From the NCBI GenBank assembly GCA_023382715.1, contig JAHDWP010000007.1:1-64000 (forward strand): a DNA stretch of 64,000 nt, written 5' to 3'. The stretch is from Anaerolineae bacterium (GTDB lineage Bacteria > Chloroflexota > Anaerolineae > Aggregatilineales > Aggregatilineaceae). The first letter of the stretch is position 1; each line of letters begins with the position of its first letter. The notes below the pieces were generated by a model, which saw nothing but the letters and a program-made list of their open reading frames with translations, had not been told where the DNA came from and did no database searches. Shown one piece after another: positions 8,449 to 20,245 of the stretch. The translations under genes were made by a program, and so were the position numbers.

Positions 8449-9321
8449 ATGCGCCGTCCCCTCGCCGCGCTGATTGCCGCCGCGCTGATCCTCACCCTGC
8501 TCGCCGCGAGCGCGCCGCTCGCCCGCGCCCAGGCGGACCCTTTCCCGCGCACCGTCAGCGACGCGGCGGGCCACACGCTGACCGTCTCTGCGCGCCCGGA
8601 GACAGTCGCCGTCGTGGGCGATGACCCGGCGCTGGCCCAGGTCGTCGAGGGCGCGGCGCTGCGCGCGCTCCCCGTCCCGCCGCCGGACGCGCCCGCCTGG
8701 GATGGCATCGGGCTGCTGGTCGTCCCCGATCTCTACGCGACGGCCTATCCGGCGCTGATCGTCTCGGCGGAGGCAGCGGGCGTGCCCGTCTTCGTCACGA
8801 CACCCCTCGCCAGCCTGGACGCTTACCGGCAGCGTGTGACCGCATTGGGCCGCGCGACCGGGCGCGACGGGCGCGCTGCCGCCCTGCGGACTCGCCTGGA
8901 ACGGCGCGTGTCCGCGCTCGATGCGGCGCTGGAGGGGCGTCCGCGGGTGCGCGCTCTGGTGCTGACGCCGGAACGCTATACCTTCGGGCAGGGGACGCTG
9001 ATCAGCGACCTGATCGCCGCCGCTGGCGGGGTGAACGTCGCCGCTGAAGCGGGCTATGACGACATCCGCCAGATGGACGAGGCGGCCATCCGCGCCCTGG
9101 CCCCGGACGCCATCCTGCTCGCGCCGGGCTGGGCAGCGGGGGAGATCGCCGCGTTGCGCGAGGAGTCCGGCGCGCGGATCGTGCCGCTGCCCTTTCGCCC
9201 CACGCAACCGGACGACCCGGCGGCGGCCCTGCTTGCCCTGGCGCTGGCTCTGCACCCGGCGCGTACCATTCCCTGGGTGCTGACCTCATTTCCCGCCCCG
9301 CTGCAACCGACCCCGCGCTAG
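8449..9321 (+). CDS. Periplasmic-binding-protein-like protein (BtuF/FepB type)
   Basis: This 290-residue secreted protein resembles class III substrate-binding proteins that deliver cobalamin or iron-siderophore to ABC importers. The ATG at 8449 is preferred to upstream starts because it opens directly into a signal peptide (LAALIAAALILTLLAASAPLARAQA, cut after about residue 27). Next come PRTVSDAAGHTLTV and PETVAVVG, typical of the start of this fold. The second lobe has TLISDLIAAAGGVN, also typical. No permease or ATPase gene adjoins, so the importer must be encoded elsewhere or shared. The ligand is unknown. Confidence 0.78.
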   Translation: MRRPLAALIAAALILTLLAASAPLARAQADPFPRTVSDAAGHTLTVSARPETVAVVGDDPALAQVVEGAALRALPVPPPDAPAWDGIGLLVVPDLYATAYPALIVSAEAAGVPVFVTTPLASLDAYRQRVTALGRATGRDGRAAALRTRLERRVSALDAALEGRPRVRALVLTPERYTFGQGTLISDLIAAAGGVNVAAEAGYDDIRQMDEAAIRALAPDAILLAPGWAAGEIAALREESGARIVPLPFRPTQPDDPAAALLALALALHPARTIPWVLTSFPAPLQPTPR

Positions 9322-9486
9322 ACCTCCGGAGTCCACTGCGGCGCTGGCCCTCTCGTGTAGTACCAAAGTACTGGCGAAACTGACCGAAACCTTCTCCACT
9401 GTCCCCCGTCGGAATAAGCAGTTGGGCCGCACAAAAATGCGCCCGGCATATCTGGTAACCCTGGTACAGAACACACGGAGGACAGG

Positions 9487-10812
<1,326 letters not shown>

Positions 10813-10857
10813 TCATGACGGCCACACGCTGATTGCCAGACGCTGATGGCGGTCAGG

Positions 10858-10890
10858 TCCGGCGGAAGGGAACCGCACCCTTCCGCCGGA
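10858..10890 (+). terminator. Strong hairpin after the poly-Asp gene
   Basis: A perfect 13-base stem (10858-10870 with 10878-10890; core GGCGGAAGGG/CCCTTCCGCC) encloses a seven-base loop, 45 bases after the stop codon. There is no T run, so it may be an mRNA 3' stabiliser rather than an intrinsic terminator. Confidence 0.5.
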
Positions 10891-11035
10891 CGTATCGGTA
10901 TCACGCGAAAGAGGGCAGTGTGTCCTTGCCGGTCGAAACTTGTCACACAGGGGTGGGGGGCGCGCGGCAGCCCGTCTCGCTCTGGTTCAGCCGAATTCGA
11001 TCCACTGCCGGAAGATAACCTGGGCGCTTTGGAGC

Positions 11036-11041
11036 TATAAT
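11036..11041 (+). promoter_or_regulatory. -10 box (TATAAT) before the ECF sigma gene
   Basis: A perfect TATAAT lies 35 bases before the sigma factor start. No convincing -35 box is present at 16-18 bases, so this assignment is tentative. Confidence 0.35.
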
Positions 11042-11076
11042 CGCCGGACACCGCACATGGTAGCACACCGGAACTG

Positions 11077-11670
11077 ATGATGATTCTTCCCATCCTCCTG
11101 GCGCTCCCCGACCTGCCGGACGAAGATCGGCTGCTGCGGCGAGCGAGACGAGGCGACCGCCAGGCCATTGCCCGTATCTACGAGAGTTTTTTCGAGCCGG
11201 TATACCAGTTTCTGCGCTGGCGGGTGAGTGACCCGGCGCTGGCCGAAGACCTGACCAGCGAGGTATTCGTGAAGTTCCTGACCGCGCTGCAAGGAGAGAA
11301 CGCCCCGCGCGACACGTTACGCGGGTGGCTGTTTCGGGTGGCGCGCAACGTGCTGACCGATCACTACCGAGGCGCTCCGCCCACCAGCCCCCTGGATGAG
11401 GCTATGCCGTTCGCCCATGACGTCGACCTCGAAGCCGATACCGATGCGGCCCTCGACGCCGAGCGCGTGCGGCGCGTGGTGGGGATGCTGGCCCCCGACC
11501 AGCAGGAAGTGCTGGTCCTGCGTTTCGGGCAGATGATGAGCTTGCAAGATACGGCGGACAGTATGGGCAAGAGCGTGAGCGCCATCAAGTCACTGCAATT
11601 CCGCGCTGTAGAGATGCTGCGCCGCTTGCTGGCCGAAAACGAACCGGAGGCGACCGGTGGCCTCATTTGA
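11077..11670 (+). CDS. ECF-type RNA polymerase sigma factor
   Basis: The 197-residue protein has region 2 at about 28-95 ([18 protein letters not shown] ... [11 protein letters not shown] ... [15 protein letters not shown]) and region 4 at about 130-185 ([18 protein letters not shown] ... [20 protein letters not shown]). This is the classic two-domain extracytoplasmic-function layout. It overlaps the next gene by 14 bases. That gene encodes a single-pass membrane protein, a usual arrangement for a sigma factor with its membrane-bound regulator. Its target promoters are unknown. Confidence 0.9.
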   Translation: MMILPILLALPDLPDEDRLLRRARRGDRQAIARIYESFFEPVYQFLRWRVSDPALAEDLTSEVFVKFLTALQGENAPRDTLRGWLFRVARNVLTDHYRGAPPTSPLDEAMPFAHDVDLEADTDAALDAERVRRVVGMLAPDQQEVLVLRFGQMMSLQDTADSMGKSVSAIKSLQFRAVEMLRRLLAENEPEATGGLI

Positions 11671-12607
11671 TGTGTTCGACGCCTTCAACGACTGCATAGA
11701 CCGGCTCAACGCGGGCCAGTCGCTGCAAGACTGCCTGCGCGCCCATCCCCAGCACGCCGAGCGCCTGCGCCCCTTGCTGGAGACGGCGATCCTGGTGCAA
11801 CGCGCCCGCCCAACAGCGCCGCCCGGCGCTCAGGCGCGCGTGCGCGAGCGGGTGATGCGGGCTGCTCCCCGCCGCTCGCCGCGCCTGGGATTCGTCTCTC
11901 CTGGTCTGGCCCTGGCCGCCGCGTCGGTGCTGGTCGCGGCCTTTGTGCTGGTGCTGCTGGTTAATCGCGCCACAGGCCCGTCGCTGCGCACCGAGTCGCT
12001 GCCCACCAGCACGCCCACGCTCACTGTGACACCGGCGCCGTCCCACACCGTCACTGCTTCGCCCAGCGCGACCGCCAGCCCGACGCCCAGCCCGACCGCG
12101 ACGCCCACGCTCACGGCGACGCCTACGCCATCCGCCACGCCGACGGCGACCTCCTCACCATCGCCGACTGCGACGCCATCGCCCACCCCGTCGCTGGCCT
12201 CTGCCTGCACGCTGACCATTGTGCCCGCCTCAGTGAACCTGCGCAGCGGCCCCGGCACCGGCTACAGCGTCGTGGGCTACGGGTTTGCGGGCGAGGTGCT
12301 CACCGTCACCGCCCGCCACAGCAGCGAGCTGTGGCTCCAGGTGAAGCTGAACGAGCGCGATGCCTGGGTTGCGGCCAGCCTCGGCACGCTGACCGGCGAC
12401 TGCGCGACACTGCCCGTGCTGGACGTCGCATTGCGCGATGGAGCGGGCGATGACGCGCCAGGAAGCCCGGTACCCGGTGGCACAGCCAGCCCAGGGGACG
12501 ACGATGGGGGCGACGATGGGGATGATGACGACGATGGGGATGATGACGACGATGGCGATGATGGCGATGACGGCGATGACGACGATGACGGCGACGACGA
12601 TCACTGA
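11657..12607 (+). CDS. Membrane-anchored putative sigma regulator with SH3 domain and Asp/Gly tail
   Basis: The GTG start lies inside the sigma gene, with GGAGG at 11646-11650. Residues 1-70 form a small helical cytoplasmic domain ([31 protein letters not shown]) common before the membrane helix in Chloroflexota proteins next to ECF sigma factors. A membrane helix follows at about 80-102. Outside the membrane are a Ser/Thr/Pro linker (about 112-180), an SH3-like domain ([18 protein letters not shown], about 190-255) and an acidic Asp/Gly tail (about 275-316). The layout suggests an anti-sigma factor that senses the envelope. No ZAS zinc motif is seen, so anti-sigma function is inferred from context. 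Confidence 0.62.
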   Translation: MASFDVFDAFNDCIDRLNAGQSLQDCLRAHPQHAERLRPLLETAILVQRARPTAPPGAQARVRERVMRAAPRRSPRLGFVSPGLALAAASVLVAAFVLVLLVNRATGPSLRTESLPTSTPTLTVTPAPSHTVTASPSATASPTPSPTATPTLTATPTPSATPTATSSPSPTATPSPTPSLASACTLTIVPASVNLRSGPGTGYSVVGYGFAGEVLTVTARHSSELWLQVKLNERDAWVAASLGTLTGDCATLPVLDVALRDGAGDDAPGSPVPGGTASPGDDDGGDDGDDDDDGDDDDDGDDGDDGDDDDDGDDDH

Positions 12608-12641
12608 TCCGCGCTGGTGTTGGCTGGCGGAGCTGCCCTCG

Positions 12642-14615
12642 TCAGATCACGGTTAAAACGATCACCGCGATGATCGCCCAGATCACCACGAGCACCAGGA
12701 GCAGCAGCGCCAGGTCGCGCAGAGACAGCCCGGCCATGCGCCGCCGTTGAGCGGGCGCTTCTGGTTGCGGAGTCGGCGCGGCGGCGAGCGGTTGCTCGTC
12801 CAGCGGCGGCGCAGACGACTCGCTCACGGGCTGGTCGTCCAGCCAGTTTGCGGACGCGGCCTGGCGGGCAGGCTCTTCGTCCAGCCAGGGCATGAGCGGG
12901 GCGGTCGGCTCGCCGCTGCGCAGCCAGGCCAGCACGTCGTCCAGCGCGTCGTCCAGGCCCTCTGCTGGCGCGGCAGGCTCCGAAGCCCCTGGCGGCGGCG
13001 CTTCCAGCCCTTCGGCGTCCGCGCCTGTCATGCCCCCCGGCAGAGCTAGCTCGTCCTCCACCAGCGTTGCGTCGCGCGGGGCTGCTTCGGAATCGAGCGA
13101 GATGGCCGCGCCTGGCCAGTGATGCGCCAGCAGCAGAACCTCGGACGGCGCGCCCTCGCCGGGCAATACGTCCAGGGGATGGGTCACGATGACGGGCGGC
13201 ACGCCCGCCTGGGTGATGGTCAGGGTCAGCGCGACCGGCCCGGCGCGCAGCGGGGTCAGCGCGAACCACAGCGGCGGCGTGGCGATGCCGGCCATCAGCG
13301 TGGCGCTGGCTCGCTCGCTGTGAACAGTGCAGCCCTCCGCCGCCAGGCGCACCTCGACCGCGCCCGCGCTGAGCCGTCCTGCGGCCTCGGCCTGGCGATT
13401 GAGCGGCGCGACAGCCCCGCCCTCGTCGGTAGCCGAGTTGTCCGCCGTCCCTGCCAGGCGGCGCACGACCCCTGCGGAGGGCGCGAGGGCGTCCGCTTCG
13501 TGTAGCCACGCGACAAGGCGCAGCGGATACCCCGCCGGAGCGGAGCGCGGGGCGGCGGTGTCCACGCGCAGGTCCAGCGCGCCGCCCGGCCCGGATAGAG
13601 GCTCCGGGGCGCGGGCGAACAGGGCGGGCACATACCAGTACATCGTGCGGCGCAGCGAGCGCCGTCCAGCGTCCACCGCCGCGCCGATCGACTCGCCGGC
13701 CAGCAGCGCCGCGTAGAACGTGCGCCAGAAGGTCAGGGCGACATCGGGCGGCAGCGCACTTTGCACTGCCACCACCGCAGGCACCCCGGCCAGCACCAGC
13801 CAGGGGGCCGCGCCCGCCGGCAGCCCCTCCCCGGCAGCGGGAGTCTGTGTCGCGGCGCTCAGCGCGACCAGGCGCAGCGTCGAGCCAGCCAGCGCCGCCC
13901 CGACGATCTCCGCATCCACCAGGTCGGAATCGCCGTGCCCGCTCTCGAAGGCGAAGCGCCCGGTGCGCGCCAGGGCGGTGTGGCCCTCGAAGTGCAGCAC
14001 GTGCGGCGCGCCCGCCAGCAGCCACTCCATCAGGGCGTCCCAGGTGGCGGGCAACAGGTAGGCCAGGTCGAGCGTCCCCGCGCCGAGCGGCCCGGCCAGC
14101 GCGCCCGCCAGGTCGCTGTACTGCGCGGCGAGCGGCGGCCAGCCGGAGGGGTGCGCAGCCACGTACAGGGCTTCGAGAGGCGTGGCCGACGCGGGCGGGG
14201 GCGGTGGCTCCGGGCAGGGCAGGGTGCGCGCCAGGGTGACTGCGCCCGACTGCACGGGGAAGCGCGTGCCGTCGTGGAGCAGCTCCCAGGGATAGCGGGC
14301 GACGCGGGCCAGGTCGCGGTCGAAGCGCAGCTCCATCTCCAGCGTCAGGCCGCGCACGGTCGTTTCGGCCAGCGCCGCCCGGTAGACATCTTCGAGCTTG
14401 CCGGGGAAGAGCGCGCGGAACAGCCCGCGCCCGACATCTTCGCGGAAGGTCGGCTGGCTGGCCATGCGCAGCACGTCTTCGATACGCTGCAGCACGATCT
14501 CGGCGGCCAGGCCCGCCCCGAACGGCGCATCGAGCACTGTCACGGCCAGGCCATCGGCGCGGTCGCTCAGTTGCAGGAGGATGCGCGGGATGTTCGCCGG
14601 GCCTATCTGAGTCAT
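12642..14615 (-). CDS. CHAT-domain protein lacking the catalytic Cys, with C-terminal membrane anchor
   Basis: The 657-residue protein starts at the ATG preceded by AAGGGGGGGAC. Its N-terminal half resembles CHAT caspase-like domains: the His motif is present (VLHFEGHT), as are the WELLHDGTRF segment and the closing VPAVVAVQSALPP...FYAALLAGESIGAAVDAGRRSL. Where active CHAT proteases have an Asn-Ala-Cys motif, this protein has LVALSAATQT, so the nucleophile is absent. A beta-rich Ig-like region follows, then a disordered stretch with repeated W-L-D-[ED] words. The extreme C-terminus is one membrane helix, implying tail anchoring. It may be a non-catalytic scaffold; the partner is not evident. 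Confidence 0.65.
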   Translation of the reverse strand: MTQIGPANIPRILLQLSDRADGLAVTVLDAPFGAGLAAEIVLQRIEDVLRMASQPTFREDVGRGLFRALFPGKLEDVYRAALAETTVRGLTLEMELRFDRDLARVARYPWELLHDGTRFPVQSGAVTLARTLPCPEPPPPPASATPLEALYVAAHPSGWPPLAAQYSDLAGALAGPLGAGTLDLAYLLPATWDALMEWLLAGAPHVLHFEGHTALARTGRFAFESGHGDSDLVDAEIVGAALAGSTLRLVALSAATQTPAAGEGLPAGAAPWLVLAGVPAVVAVQSALPPDVALTFWRTFYAALLAGESIGAAVDAGRRSLRRTMYWYVPALFARAPEPLSGPGGALDLRVDTAAPRSAPAGYPLRLVAWLHEADALAPSAGVVRRLAGTADNSATDEGGAVAPLNRQAEAAGRLSAGAVEVRLAAEGCTVHSERASATLMAGIATPPLWFALTPLRAGPVALTLTITQAGVPPVIVTHPLDVLPGEGAPSEVLLLAHHWPGAAISLDSEAAPRDATLVEDELALPGGMTGADAEGLEAPPPGASEPAAPAEGLDDALDDVLAWLRSGEPTAPLMPWLDEEPARQAASANWLDDQPVSESSAPPLDEQPLAAAPTPQPEAPAQRRRMAGLSLRDLALLLLVLVVIWAIIAVIVLTVI

Positions 14616-15171
14616 GTCCCCCCCTTGTGGGTATATGCTCGATTGTAGTCTTGCGGCGCTGCGGTGCAAGTGGAGCGCCCGGGCGGGGTTCACGAACGAG
14701 TTGTCAGGCAGTGGTCGCAGGCCCCCATCCCCCGGCCCCTCCCCCCGGCAAAGCCGGGGGAAGGGGAGAGCGAGCAACCGGAGTCCCCCCCTCCGGCTTC
14801 GCTGGAGGGAGGATTGAAGGGGGAGACGTGCAGCGAGCATTCCCGAACTTCCCCTGGCGACAGGTTGCTCGTGGACCCCGACCCGGCGCGCGGGGTGCGT
14901 GCAAAACCTGTCAGGCGGGGGCGCTGCTCCGCTGCGCCCTGGTTGACCTCACTCCCGCTCGGCGCTGACGCGCCTCGCCGCCCCCTCTCCATTCGAATGG
15001 AGAGGGGGCACGCCGAGCGTAGCGAGGCTGGGGGTGAGGTCACTGCCCCCAGCCCGGCGAGTCGCTGTCAGCCTTTGCACGCACCCGGCGTGCGCGGCTT
15101 GTGGCTCAAACGCGCCACGTCCGTTAAGATCACCGCCGAGATGACCGAGTTGCCACACGCAGGGAGAGCGC
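14616..15171. repeat. Gene-free stretch with several repeat families
   Basis: From left to right it holds: a possible minus-strand promoter for the CHAT gene (TTGCAC 14669-14664, TACAAT 14647-14642, 16-base spacer); a module CACGAACGAGTTGTCAGGCAG shared in inverted form with 1880-1915; a GGGGAAGGGG hairpin repeat (14724-14820); and the MITE-like copy at 14893-15086. No gene is seen. Confidence 0.55.
14893..15086. mobile_element. MITE-like element, copy 2
   Basis: Inverted ends GGGTGCGTGCAAAACCTGTC and CTGTCAGCCTTTGCACGCACCC are clear. The flanking octamers GGCGCGCG (14885-14892) and GGCGTGCG (15087-15094) match at seven of eight positions, which supports insertion with an 8-bp target duplication. 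A long hairpin module (14946-15040) lies inside. No coding capacity. Confidence 0.7.
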
Positions 15172-15846
15172 ATGAATACGCGACCGGCCTGGGGCGTCCT
15201 GTTCGTCGGCGCGCTGATCGTGGCTGCGCTGCTGGCCTCACCGCTCTGGCTCGACCAGTTCGCCGACTACATCCGCGAGCAGGAGGCGGTCTCGCCCTTC
15301 CCGGATGCCTTCTACCTGCTGCCCAGCCAGGCGCAGGATATGTACGCGCAGCTTTACGACCGCAGCCCGCAGATGGCCGTTGACCTGGTGGCCGCCCGGC
15401 TGGCCGAGCCGCTCGACGTTGAAGAGCCGAACCTGCCCGCCATTGATCCGAACCCGTCGCTGGTGCGCGAACTGCTGACCGGCAACTTCGTGCGCCTCGA
15501 CGCCATGCGCGCGGCGCAGGGCGCGGCCAGCCTCTACCAGCTTTCAGACGGGCGGATGGTGGTGCGCCTGCAGAACCTCGACGCGTTCAACGGGCCGGAC
15601 CTGCACGTGCTGCTCAGCGCCTACCCGCGCCCGGCGACGAAGGAAGAGCTGAACCAGGTGCCACAATACGAGATTGACCTGGGGCCGCTGAAGGGCAACA
15701 TAGGCAACCAGAACTATATCATCGAAAGCCCAGCATTCAACGTGGATAACTACGACGAGGGCAGCGTTGTGCTATACTCAACGCGCTACGAGCTGGTCTT
15801 CAGCTTCGCGCCGCTGAGCGCGCCGCAGCCAGTCCCCGGCTCGTAG
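15172..15846 (+). CDS. DM13 domain protein, membrane-anchored
   Basis: The 224-residue protein has one N-terminal hydrophobic segment (8-25) and a C-terminal DM13 domain (about 100-222). The domain shows GNFVRLDAMRAAQGAASLYQ, the NLDAFNGPDLHVLLS motif and GNIGNQNYII. DM13 is a beta-sandwich related to DOMON domains and is proposed to act in redox or electron transfer at the cell surface. The conserved Cys seen in some DM13 domains is not evident here. The gene is monocistronic between repeat elements. Confidence 0.83.
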   Translation: MNTRPAWGVLFVGALIVAALLASPLWLDQFADYIREQEAVSPFPDAFYLLPSQAQDMYAQLYDRSPQMAVDLVAARLAEPLDVEEPNLPAIDPNPSLVRELLTGNFVRLDAMRAAQGAASLYQLSDGRMVVRLQNLDAFNGPDLHVLLSAYPRPATKEELNQVPQYEIDLGPLKGNIGNQNYIIESPAFNVDNYDEGSVVLYSTRYELVFSFAPLSAPQPVPGS

Positions 15847-15888
15847 CGCTGGGGCGGGCAGGGGCGCTGCTGTGCTGCGCTCTGGTCT

Positions 15889-15985
15889 ACCTCACCCCCG
15901 CCCGGCGCTGGCGCGCCTCGCCGCCTCCTCTCCACGCAGGTGGAGAGGGGGCAAGCCGAGCGCAGCGCGGCTGTGGGGGTGAGGC
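15889..15985. repeat. Hairpin repeat (ACCTCACCCCC family), copy without MITE ends
   Basis: The module lies directly between the DM13 gene and a methyltransferase gene. It shows that the long palindrome can occur without the GGGTGCGTGC termini. A partial GGGGCGCTGCTGTGCTGCGC block precedes it. Confidence 0.6.
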
Positions 15986-16017
15986 CAATACCCTGTGCCC
16001 ATCGTAAGCGAGGTTTT

Positions 16018-16842
16018 ATGTCCGAACAGATTCCTTTTCAGGCTCCCCCCTACAGCCGGCTGGCGGCCATCTACGACCGCGCCGGCCTGTCCGCCTATGC
16101 GCGCCAGCAGGCGCCGCGCTACCTGGAGCTGGCCCAATCGCTGGGTTGGGCGGGGCGGCGCGTGCTCGACCTGGGCTGCGGCACCGGCGTGAGCGCCTGG
16201 CTGCTCGCCCGCCAGGGTATGCGCGTCTTCGGGCTGGACACCAGCGCGGAGATGCTGGCCCAGGCTGCCGTCCAGGGGCAGACGTTCGTCGAAGGCGGCG
16301 AAGTGGTTGCAGATGTCTACGAAATGCCCGCTTTCCTGCAGATGGACATCCGCCACCTGGAAGTGCCCGCCGGGCCGGTGGACCTGGCCCTGGCGGCGGG
16401 GGGAGTGCTCAATGCCATGTCCAGCCTGCGCGACCTGGAGCAGGTGTTTGGGCGCGTGCGCGGCGCGCTGGAGGATGATCGGCTGTTCATCTTTGATATG
16501 CTCACCATCGGGGGGCTTGCCGCCAGCGCCGCGCAGAGCGACCGCGTGATTTTCGACAACGGCAGCGACCTTCTGCTCATCGCCCGCTCTCATTTCAGCT
16601 ACGAGACGCAGCGCCGCACCGTGCGCTATACGATCTTCGCTCAGCAGGGCAATCTCACCTGGGGGCGCACCGACGAGCTTCACGCCGAGCGCGGTTATCC
16701 GGTGCAGGGCGTGGTGGCCTTGCTGGAGCGCACCGGTTTCGCTGTGCTCGCCGTGCTCGGCGCAGACCTGGAGCCTTTCGACGCCCAGGAGGAGACCAGC
16801 GACCGCGCCGTGTTCATCGCTGCCCGCCAGCCTCAGGCCTGA
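16018..16842 (+). CDS. Class I SAM-dependent methyltransferase
   Basis: The 274-residue protein begins at ATG 16018, which starts near the usual family N-terminus (YSRLAAIYDRAGLSAYA). The SAM-binding motif I is VLDLGCGTG (49-57), and the acidic residue at the end of strand beta-2 lies in VFGLDTSAEML. The methyl acceptor cannot be deduced. Neighbours (DM13 protein upstream, convergent lipoprotein downstream) give no pathway. Confidence 0.85.
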   Translation: MSEQIPFQAPPYSRLAAIYDRAGLSAYARQQAPRYLELAQSLGWAGRRVLDLGCGTGVSAWLLARQGMRVFGLDTSAEMLAQAAVQGQTFVEGGEVVADVYEMPAFLQMDIRHLEVPAGPVDLALAAGGVLNAMSSLRDLEQVFGRVRGALEDDRLFIFDMLTIGGLAASAAQSDRVIFDNGSDLLLIARSHFSYETQRRTVRYTIFAQQGNLTWGRTDELHAERGYPVQGVVALLERTGFAVLAVLGADLEPFDAQEETSDRAVFIAARQPQA

Positions 16843-16929
16843 GGCTGGCGCCGGGGGTGCGCTGCCTGGGCAGGGCCGCGCCCGCCGGGTTCTCTCTCCA
16901 GCCGGGTCAGAGGGGAGCCTGGTCCGCGC

Positions 16930-16961
16930 CAGGCTTCGGGAGTCTCCGCAGACTTCCGAAA
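16930..16961. repeat. Imperfect GACTTCCGAA palindrome
   Basis: CTTCGGGAGTCT and AGACTTCCGAA form an imperfect hairpin between two converging genes. It is related to the palindromes at 8184-8211 and 23224-23258. Confidence 0.45.
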
Positions 16962-16987
16962 CCCGCCGTTCGAAAGCGCCCGGCGGC

Positions 16988-17848
16988 TCAGCTTTCGACC
17001 GACATGCCCGCTAGCTCGGCAACTCCCAGCGGCGCATAGCGCAGGCCCACGACCGCCTGACCCTCTTCGCCCTGCATCCAGGCGAACCAATCGCGGTAGA
17101 CGCCGGTCTCCGCCGGCGGCTGCGGCCCCACGATCAGCAGCGGTGTGCGCAGCGGATACTCGCCGCTGGCGACGGTCTGCGGCGTGGGCGCGACGGCGCT
17201 CTCAGCGCTGGATGCGGCCAGCGGCACCGCGCGAACGCGCTCGTCCACAAAGGCCATGCTCACGTAGCCGATGGCTCCGGGGTCGTCCGCCACGAGGTCT
17301 ACTACGCGGGCGCTGGAAAGGGCCAGCCGGGCGGCTGGCAGAGTGGGTTGCCCGTCCATCACCAGCCCGTCGAAGGCCAGGCGCGTATCGGCCCCGTCTT
17401 CGCGGCTGACGACAGTCAGGGGGATGCACGGCCCGCCCAGGGCTGCCCACGAGGTGCTGCGGCCCTGGAAGATGCGGCGCAGATTGTCTACGGTCAGGGA
17501 CGGCACAGCGTTGGTCGGATGGACCACGATGGCGATGCCATCCTGGCCCAGCGGCGCGGCCCACAGGCTGGTCTCTGGCGGCAGGTAGGTGGTCAGCGCG
17601 AAGGGCGCATCACCGGAGCGCAGCCACTCGGCGATCGTCTGCCAATTGGCCTCAACGCTGTCCACCGCGATCACGGTTCTCAGGGGCGCATAGGCCTGAA
17701 CCAGATCGCGCAGCAGCGGCGTGGTCGCTGTCGTCGCCAGGATGCGCACGCTGAAGACTTGCGGCGTGAGCGTCGGATCGGCGACGGAGACCTGGCAACC
17801 GGCCAGTGCCAGGCTCAGGATGACGATGGTGCGTTTGGCCCGCTTCAA
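16988..17848 (-). CDS. PstS-like substrate-binding lipoprotein
   Basis: The 286-residue protein has a lipoprotein signal with lipobox LALAGC (lipid Cys at 18). The mature part resembles the PBP_like_2/PstS fold of phosphate-binding proteins, with IAIVVHPTNAVPSLTVDNLRRIF and DDPGAIGYVSMAF, both typical. It begins 12 bases after the uppP stop, so the two are probably co-transcribed. No pst permease is nearby. It may bind phosphate or another anion or act as an orphan sensor. Confidence 0.78.
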   Translation of the reverse strand: MKRAKRTIVILSLALAGCQVSVADPTLTPQVFSVRILATTATTPLLRDLVQAYAPLRTVIAVDSVEANWQTIAEWLRSGDAPFALTTYLPPETSLWAAPLGQDGIAIVVHPTNAVPSLTVDNLRRIFQGRSTSWAALGGPCIPLTVVSREDGADTRLAFDGLVMDGQPTLPAARLALSSARVVDLVADDPGAIGYVSMAFVDERVRAVPLAASSAESAVAPTPQTVASGEYPLRTPLLIVGPQPPAETGVYRDWFAWMQGEEGQAVVGLRYAPLGVAELAGMSVES

Positions 17849-17860
17849 CTCCTCCCCCCC

Positions 17861-18676
17861 TCAATTGAAGAGGGCAACCAGCAGGCTGAGCACGCCGAAT
17901 ACCGCACAATACGCTGCAAACCCGTACAATCGCTGCCGCTGCAGCAGACGCAGCAGTCCCCAGATACACACAAAACCGACCACAGCCGCCGCTGCAAATC
18001 CGACGACCAGCGGCCCGATCAGCGCCTGGCTGACCTGCTCCGCCCCTGTGATCACATCGAGTCCCTGCTTGGCCCCCGCCGCGAAGACGATGGGCGCTGC
18101 CAGCAGAAAGCTGAAGCGCGCCGACACAGCCCGTGGCAGCCCGCGCACAATGCCCGCTGCAATGGTGCTGCCAGAGCGTGAGACTCCGGGGAGGATAGCC
18201 AGCGCCTGAGCCGTCCCCACGACCAGCGCATCGCGCGTGGTCATGTCTTCCAGCGCGCGCCTGCCAGGCTGCGCCCGCTCGCTGAGGAACAGCACCAGGG
18301 CCGTCACCAGCAGGAACGCCGCCACCAGGCGTGGCTTGGAGAAGGTCGTCTCGAACGCATCTTCGAGCAGGGCACCTACCACTGCTGCCGGTATCGTCCC
18401 CAGCATAATCAGCAATAGGAGCCGTGTATCAGGGTCTTGAACTGAACGGGAACGCAGCGCATGTGCGCCAGCGCGCAAGAGCGCCAGCCAGTCGCGCCAG
18501 AAATAAACCAGCACCGCCATCAGTGTGCCCAGGTGTACCGCCACGTCAAAGAGAAGCGGGGGCTCGGGCCAGTTGAGCCACCAGGGCACCAGCACAAGAT
18601 GGCCGGAGCTTGAAATGGGCAGGAATTCTGTAGCTCCTTGCAGGACGCCCAGCACGAGAGCTTCGAACAGATCCAC
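17861..18676 (-). CDS. uppP: Undecaprenyl-diphosphatase UppP (BacA)
   Basis: UppP removes one phosphate from undecaprenyl diphosphate, recycling the lipid carrier for peptidoglycan and surface polysaccharide. The 271-residue integral membrane protein shows both signature motifs: EFLPISSSGHLVLVPW (17-32) and LPGVSRSGSTIAAGI (about residue 165). The predicted length and hydrophobic profile match. It is followed by the PstS-like gene. UppP can give bacitracin resistance when over-produced in other bacteria. Confidence 0.95.
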   Translation of the reverse strand: MDLFEALVLGVLQGATEFLPISSSGHLVLVPWWLNWPEPPLLFDVAVHLGTLMAVLVYFWRDWLALLRAGAHALRSRSVQDPDTRLLLLIMLGTIPAAVVGALLEDAFETTFSKPRLVAAFLLVTALVLFLSERAQPGRRALEDMTTRDALVVGTAQALAILPGVSRSGSTIAAGIVRGLPRAVSARFSFLLAAPIVFAAGAKQGLDVITGAEQVSQALIGPLVVGFAAAAVVGFVCIWGLLRLLQRQRLYGFAAYCAVFGVLSLLVALFN

Positions 18677-18807
18677 GAGCGATCCTTTCGTAGATAGCGC
18701 GGCGGCGCGCCCCCGCCCCCTGAATCAGGCGGGCCGGGCAGGCGCTTGCCAGGTGCCAGCGGCAGCGCGCAAACCATGCAGCCATAGCGGGAGGCAGCTC
18801 GCGTCTC

Positions 18808-20230
<1,423 letters not shown>

Positions 20231-20245
20231 CAGGTGGTGGGGCGT

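Noticed and set aside
16146-16478. Arg/Gly-rich frame inside the methyltransferase gene
   Set aside because: It is an out-of-frame shadow with low complexity typical of high-GC DNA.
18546-18785. Short frame upstream of uppP containing GALVAQLARAPAS
   Set aside because: Such words can come from tRNA genes, but no cloverleaf could be drawn here; the frame is a shadow of uppP and its leader.
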